From Bacillus sp. sid0103 (lineage in GTDB: Bacteria; Bacillota; Bacilli; Bacillales_B; DSM-18226): a stretch of DNA of 64,000 nt. The position numbers and the translations under genes are program-made. Position 1 is the first letter of the stretch. Every line of letters begins with the position of its first letter. The stretch lies in the NCBI RefSeq assembly GCF_019219025.1, contig NZ_JAHUWN010000002.1:1-64000 (forward strand), read 5' to 3'. Below the pieces are notes generated by a model. The model ran no database searches, had not been told where the DNA came from, and worked only from the letters and a program-made list of their open reading frames with translations. Positions 61,233 to 64,000 of the stretch are shown piece by piece.

Positions 61233-61790
61233 CTAAGCCACTTGGCCGTCTGCTTTTCTACTTTTTCTCTTTTTATCCGCTTTGAGGACTTTCATGGATA
61301 AGAATATGCCTGACCCGGTTAAGAAAATCATCGCAAGTGCCACTAAATCTACAAGCCATTTTACATTGGTTGTGCCGATTCTTCCTTCGTGTAGGCCTCT
61401 GATGATACTTGTGATTGAACTAGTTCCTCCTTCTCCAGGTCTGCCTGTGAATGGACTGGCTGCATTGGATCCAGTTTGGCCGTTTGCGTTTGCTCCAGTT
61501 TGACCTTGGGTTTGGCCGTTAGTTTGGGGTTGAGTTTGATTACCAGATTCTGGCTGACCTTGAGTTTGCCCTTCCGCTTGGCTTGGATCGGTTGTTGATG
61601 CTGCACCTGCTCCTTGTTGCATGGACCCTGGATTAAATTGTCCAGGCTGAAAATTACCACGATTGCCTTCCATTTGCGTTTGGCCGATTAACCATGGTTC
61701 GTTCATGAGCAATCCAGTCACCGACTCGATTAAGATAAAGATGGAACAAATTAAACCGATCCATAAGTGTGCTTTTCTCGTTTTTTTCAT
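61233..61790 (-). CDS. PepSY-associated membrane protein with Gln/Gly/Asn-rich loop
   Basis: About 185 residues from ATG at 61790, 8 bases after GAGGAG; longer versions begin before that site. Helix 1 (KAHLWIGLICSIFILIESVTGLLM) looks like the first PepSY-TM helix. Residues about 45-120 are low-complexity (GQTQGQPES, TQPQTNGQTQ repeats). A conserved ITSIIRGLHEGRIG segment precedes helix 2 (WLVDLVALAMIFLTGSGIFLSM). Such short PepSY-TM proteins are of unknown function. Upstream of the MacAB operon in order, but probably its own unit. Confidence 0.65.
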   Translation of the reverse strand: MKKTRKAHLWIGLICSIFILIESVTGLLMNEPWLIGQTQMEGNRGNFQPGQFNPGSMQQGAGAASTTDPSQAEGQTQGQPESGNQTQPQTNGQTQGQTGANANGQTGSNAASPFTGRPGEGGTSSITSIIRGLHEGRIGTTNVKWLVDLVALAMIFLTGSGIFLSMKVLKADKKRKSRKADGQVA

Positions 61791-61879
61791 ATACATTCTC
61801 CTCGTTTTTGTAGATTTGGATAGATCATCTCTTGTAAATCGCCGCATTGGACGGCTTTTTTTACTAGAAAACTAAGTTT

Positions 61880-61990
61880 ATTTGCGAAACTTCGGGATTT
61901 GTTTGCGTAACTCCCCGGATTTTATTTTCGAATCGCCCACATTTATTTGCGAAACTACCGGGTTTATTTGCGAAACCAAATTTCGCAATT
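61880..61990. repeat. Imperfect direct repeats of TTTATTTGCGAAAC
   Basis: TTTATTTGCGAAAC or a close variant occurs at about 61876, 61898 (TTTGTTTGCGTAAC), 61920 (TTTATTTTCGAATC), 61940 and 61962, separated by CGGG/CCCGG-type spacers, a period of roughly 20-22 bases. It lies between the PepSY-like gene and the permease gene's stop. Confidence 0.65.
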
Positions 61991-62022
61991 AAAAGGAAAG
62001 CTGAAATCCCTATACGTGAACC

Positions 62023-63180
62023 CTACTGATAACGGAGCGCTTGAATCGGATTCAATTTAGAAGCTTTGTTGGCTGGGAATACACCGAAGACCACGCCAAC
62101 GGCAAGCGAAAATAGGAACGATGATAGGATCACGGTTGGTGAGTAGGCGATACTTAAACTCATCAATGATGAAACGATTTTTCCTAACCCTAATCCAAAA
62201 AGAATTCCAATTAAGCCGCCCATCGAACTTAATACAACAGCCTCAATTAAAAATTGCAAGAGGACATCACGCCGTTTTGCCCCAATCGCTTTTCTGATCC
62301 CGATTTCTTTGGTCCGTTCTGACACCGACACCAGCATGATATTCATGATACCAATCCCGCCGACCAATAAAGAGATACTCGCAATTCCACCCAGCATCAT
62401 GGTCATCGTGTCAGACACCGAACTCATCGTGTCCATCACATCTTGCTGGTTGGTCACGCCATAGTAGTCACTTTTACCAGGATACATGCTGGCAAGTGAC
62501 ATTTTAACCTCATTCATGACGAAATCCATTTGATCTTCGCTTTTTCCCTGTAAATAAACGGTGCTAATCGTCGTGCTGCCAACTAAACGCTGACCTGTGC
62601 TCAATGGGACGATGACGACATTATCCCCGCTCTGCCCGAGTGAACTTCCTTTCGAAGCCAATACCCCAACAACTTTGAACGAGGTGCCTGACACCTGAAT
62701 ATATTGCCCAATCGGATTCACGGTGCCAAAAAACGTGGAGGCAGTTTCTGAGCCCAGAACGACAATTTTTTGACGGTACTCGACATCTAAGTCCGTAATA
62801 AAGCGCCCTTGGCTGACCTTTGCATCACGTACGTCTGAGTATGCGGCATTCGTTCCTGTTAAGGTAATCTGTGAAGAAGTTCTGTCTTTTTTTACATATA
62901 CCCGGCCTGAAACCACCGGCGCAACAGCCTTGACACCATTCAACTTACTTAACTCGTTAATCTTGTCCTCCGTTAATTCAATATCGGTGCTATAGGTATT
63001 TACAGTCAAAAGGTTGGTTCCTAGTTGATTGATTTGACTTGTCACGTTTTTCGCTGACCCTTGGGCAATCGATACCAGGACGATCACTGACGAAACCCCA
63101 ATGATGATACCAAGCATCGTCAGGACAGCCCGAAGTTTATTGCTTTGGATACTCCGAAGGGCCATTTTAATGGATTGCAA
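62023..63180 (-). CDS. MacB/YknZ-family ABC transporter permease
   Basis: About 385 residues: N-terminal helix ([20 protein letters not shown]), a large extracytoplasmic MacB domain, and three C-terminal helices with the FtsX signature ([17 protein letters not shown]). The start is uncertain: TTG at 63180 gives the standard [11 protein letters not shown] terminus and overlaps the ATPase gene by 14 bases; ATG at 63204 gives eight more residues. A REP palindrome (62693-62705) lies inside the frame. Partner of the adjacent ATPase and adaptor. Confidence 0.85.
   Translation of the reverse strand: MQSIKMALRSIQSNKLRAVLTMLGIIIGVSSVIVLVSIAQGSAKNVTSQINQLGTNLLTVNTYSTDIELTEDKINELSKLNGVKAVAPVVSGRVYVKKDRTSSQITLTGTNAAYSDVRDAKVSQGRFITDLDVEYRQKIVVLGSETASTFFGTVNPIGQYIQVSGTSFKVVGVLASKGSSLGQSGDNVVIVPLSTGQRLVGSTTISTVYLQGKSEDQMDFVMNEVKMSLASMYPGKSDYYGVTNQQDVMDTMSSVSDTMTMMLGGIASISLLVGGIGIMNIMLVSVSERTKEIGIRKAIGAKRRDVLLQFLIEAVVLSSMGGLIGILFGLGLGKIVSSLMSLSIAYSPTVILSSFLFSLAVGVVFGVFPANKASKLNPIQALRYQ
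62693..62705. repeat. REP-like palindrome inside a coding sequence
   Basis: Exact GGTGCCTGACACC within the permease gene, coding for VSGT in the extracytoplasmic domain ([14 protein letters not shown]). Reading frame and domain length are kept. Confidence 0.7.
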
Positions 63181-63877
63181 GATTCCCAAACAGGACACCC
63201 CCATTCTCAAACAGCTGGCCGTCTTGAATACTGACCATTCGTTTGGCTTGTTTTGCGATTTCCAGATCATGAGTGATTAAAATGATCGTATGTCCTAATT
63301 CATTCAATTCTTTCATTAAAAGGAGGATCTCCTTGCTTGTTTTACTATCAAGGGCACCGGTTGGTTCATCGGCGAGGAGAATGGACGGCTGGCCGACAAG
63401 GGCTCTTGCAATCGCAACCCGTTGCTGCTGACCCCCGGAAAGCTGTGTCGGCAGGTGGCCGGCGCGGTCCTTCAAGCCGACCTTATCCAATCCTTCTAAT
63501 GCCCGCTCACGCCTTTCACGTGTGGGTACACCGGAATATAGCAAGGGCAATTCGACATTTTCGAGTGCCGAGAGCTTAGTTAATAAATTAAAGTTTTGAA
63601 AAATAAAGCCAATTTTCCGATTCCGGATGGTCGCTAAGCTGTTATCATCCATTTTTCCAATATCTTTGCCATCAAGGTGATAAGTCCCTTTATTTGGCCG
63701 ATCAAGGCAGCCAAGCATGTTCATTAAGGTGGACTTCCCCGAACCGGAAGGACCAATGATCGCTAGAAATTCACCCTTTTGGATTTCTAAGGACACATCA
63801 TTGAGGGCATGGACCGTTTCACCGCCAAGTTTATAGGTTTTCATCATATTTTTAATTTGAATAATCGGGGTACTCAT
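63167..63877 (-). CDS. MacB/YknY-family ABC transporter ATP-binding protein
   Basis: 236 residues with Walker [11 protein letters not shown]-loop FQNFNLL, signature [15 protein letters not shown], Walker [13 protein letters not shown] and H-loop ITHD. LolD/MacB subgroup (EKVAL-type). Its ATG overlaps the adaptor's TAA by one base (TAATG), and its end overlaps the permease. Powers export or lipid-linked signalling with the permease and the HlyD-type adaptor. Confidence 0.92.
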   Translation of the reverse strand: MSTPIIQIKNMMKTYKLGGETVHALNDVSLEIQKGEFLAIIGPSGSGKSTLMNMLGCLDRPNKGTYHLDGKDIGKMDDNSLATIRNRKIGFIFQNFNLLTKLSALENVELPLLYSGVPTRERRERALEGLDKVGLKDRAGHLPTQLSGGQQQRVAIARALVGQPSILLADEPTGALDSKTSKEILLLMKELNELGHTIILITHDLEIAKQAKRMVSIQDGQLFENGGVLFGNLAIH

Positions 63878-64000
63878 TAATTTCCACTCCTTCCACTTGT
63901 ACCAGATGGTGCCTGGCCTCCGCCTGGAGGCATGCCGCCAGTCATGGCTCCTACTCCGCCCATTCCGCCTTGCATCATACCGCCTTGTCGATTCGAAGTG
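63877..64000 (-). CDS. HlyD/MacA-family adaptor protein, C-terminal end (runs off the window)
   Basis: The last 40 codons are Gly/Met-rich ([22 protein letters not shown]) and end in SGTSGRSGN. This kind of flexible tail is common on Gram-positive YknX/MacA-like adaptors. The body is outside the window; identity rests on the operon context (adaptor-ATPase-permease) and the tail. Confidence 0.6.
   Translation of the reverse strand, partial: TSNRQGGMMQGGMGGVGAMTGGMPPGGGQAPSGTSGRSGN

Overview
The window reads as chromosomal DNA of a spore-forming Bacillaceae species (Bacillus/Neobacillus-like). Evidence: a Bacillus-type 16S rRNA with tandem rrn promoters, many TTG/GTG starts behind strong AGGAGG sites, a spore-coat-type ATP-grasp protein, xpaC-telA, yifB, plsY, a kimA-like permease and YhjR-type ferritin. 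Base composition is moderately AT-rich. In B. subtilis xpaC-yaaN lies close to oriC; together with an rRNA operon and a DnaA-box cluster this suggests an origin-proximal region (inference).

Layout. 1-1.4 kb: 5' part of a 16S gene (minus strand) with three tandem promoters. 1.4-5.9 kb: LysE exporter, YheC/D-like protein, small Cys-rich protein, two coupled GT2 enzymes, UDP-glucuronate decarboxylase-like epimerase. 6-26 kb: a glycan-synthesis island with GT-D/GT2 enzymes in fused and split forms, two GT61 enzymes, a GT4, an FAD oxidoreductase/GT2/SDR cassette, a GT7-like enzyme, and two copies of galE-ugd-gtaB. The first copy (11.2-15.4 kb) is intact. The second (22.3-26.1 kb) is decaying: ugd is truncated, galE has a changed NAD-binding glycine, and GT61, GT2 and LysE fragments lie between. 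The island also holds remnants of a Bce-type two-component system and two degenerate group II intron tails.

26.4-29 kb: a broken DesKR-like two-component system, a cluster of nine DnaA-box-like 9-mers, three very small genes and a well-conserved cyclic-di-GMP-I riboswitch in front of a 54-residue gene. 29-45 kb: housekeeping and envelope genes (VanY-type lipoprotein, TelA/XpaC, VOC protein, UDP-GlcNAc 2-epimerase, HtrA-like protease, a ZIP transporter with two stop codons, PlsY, YifB, ferritin-like protein, lipoproteins, molybdopterin oxidoreductase, YitT). This part is peppered with a palindromic repeat, GGTGCCTGACACC, and encodes a REP-associated tyrosine transposase (RAYT).

45-54.4 kb: KimA-like K+ importer, SH3 protein, then a Wzx/Wzy-type exopolysaccharide operon (priming sugar transferase, two GT4, flippase, polymerase). 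54.4-59.9 kb: a giant secreted protein of about 15 carboxypeptidase-regulatory-like repeats bracketed by two paralogous lipoproteins. 60-64 kb: a third galE, a PepSY-like membrane protein and a MacAB-type efflux operon running off the window end.

How it fits together: gtaB, ugd, galE, the decarboxylase-like enzyme and wecB make nucleotide sugars. The many GT2/GT4/GT61/GT-D enzymes would use them for cell-surface or spore-surface glycans, and the 48.7-54.4 kb operon assembles and exports a polymer. The most notable items are the RAYT/REP family, the c-di-GMP riboswitch with an orphan small gene, the DnaA-box cluster, the modular shuffling of GT-D/GT2 enzymes, the decaying duplicated locus, and the giant repeat protein with paired lipoproteins.
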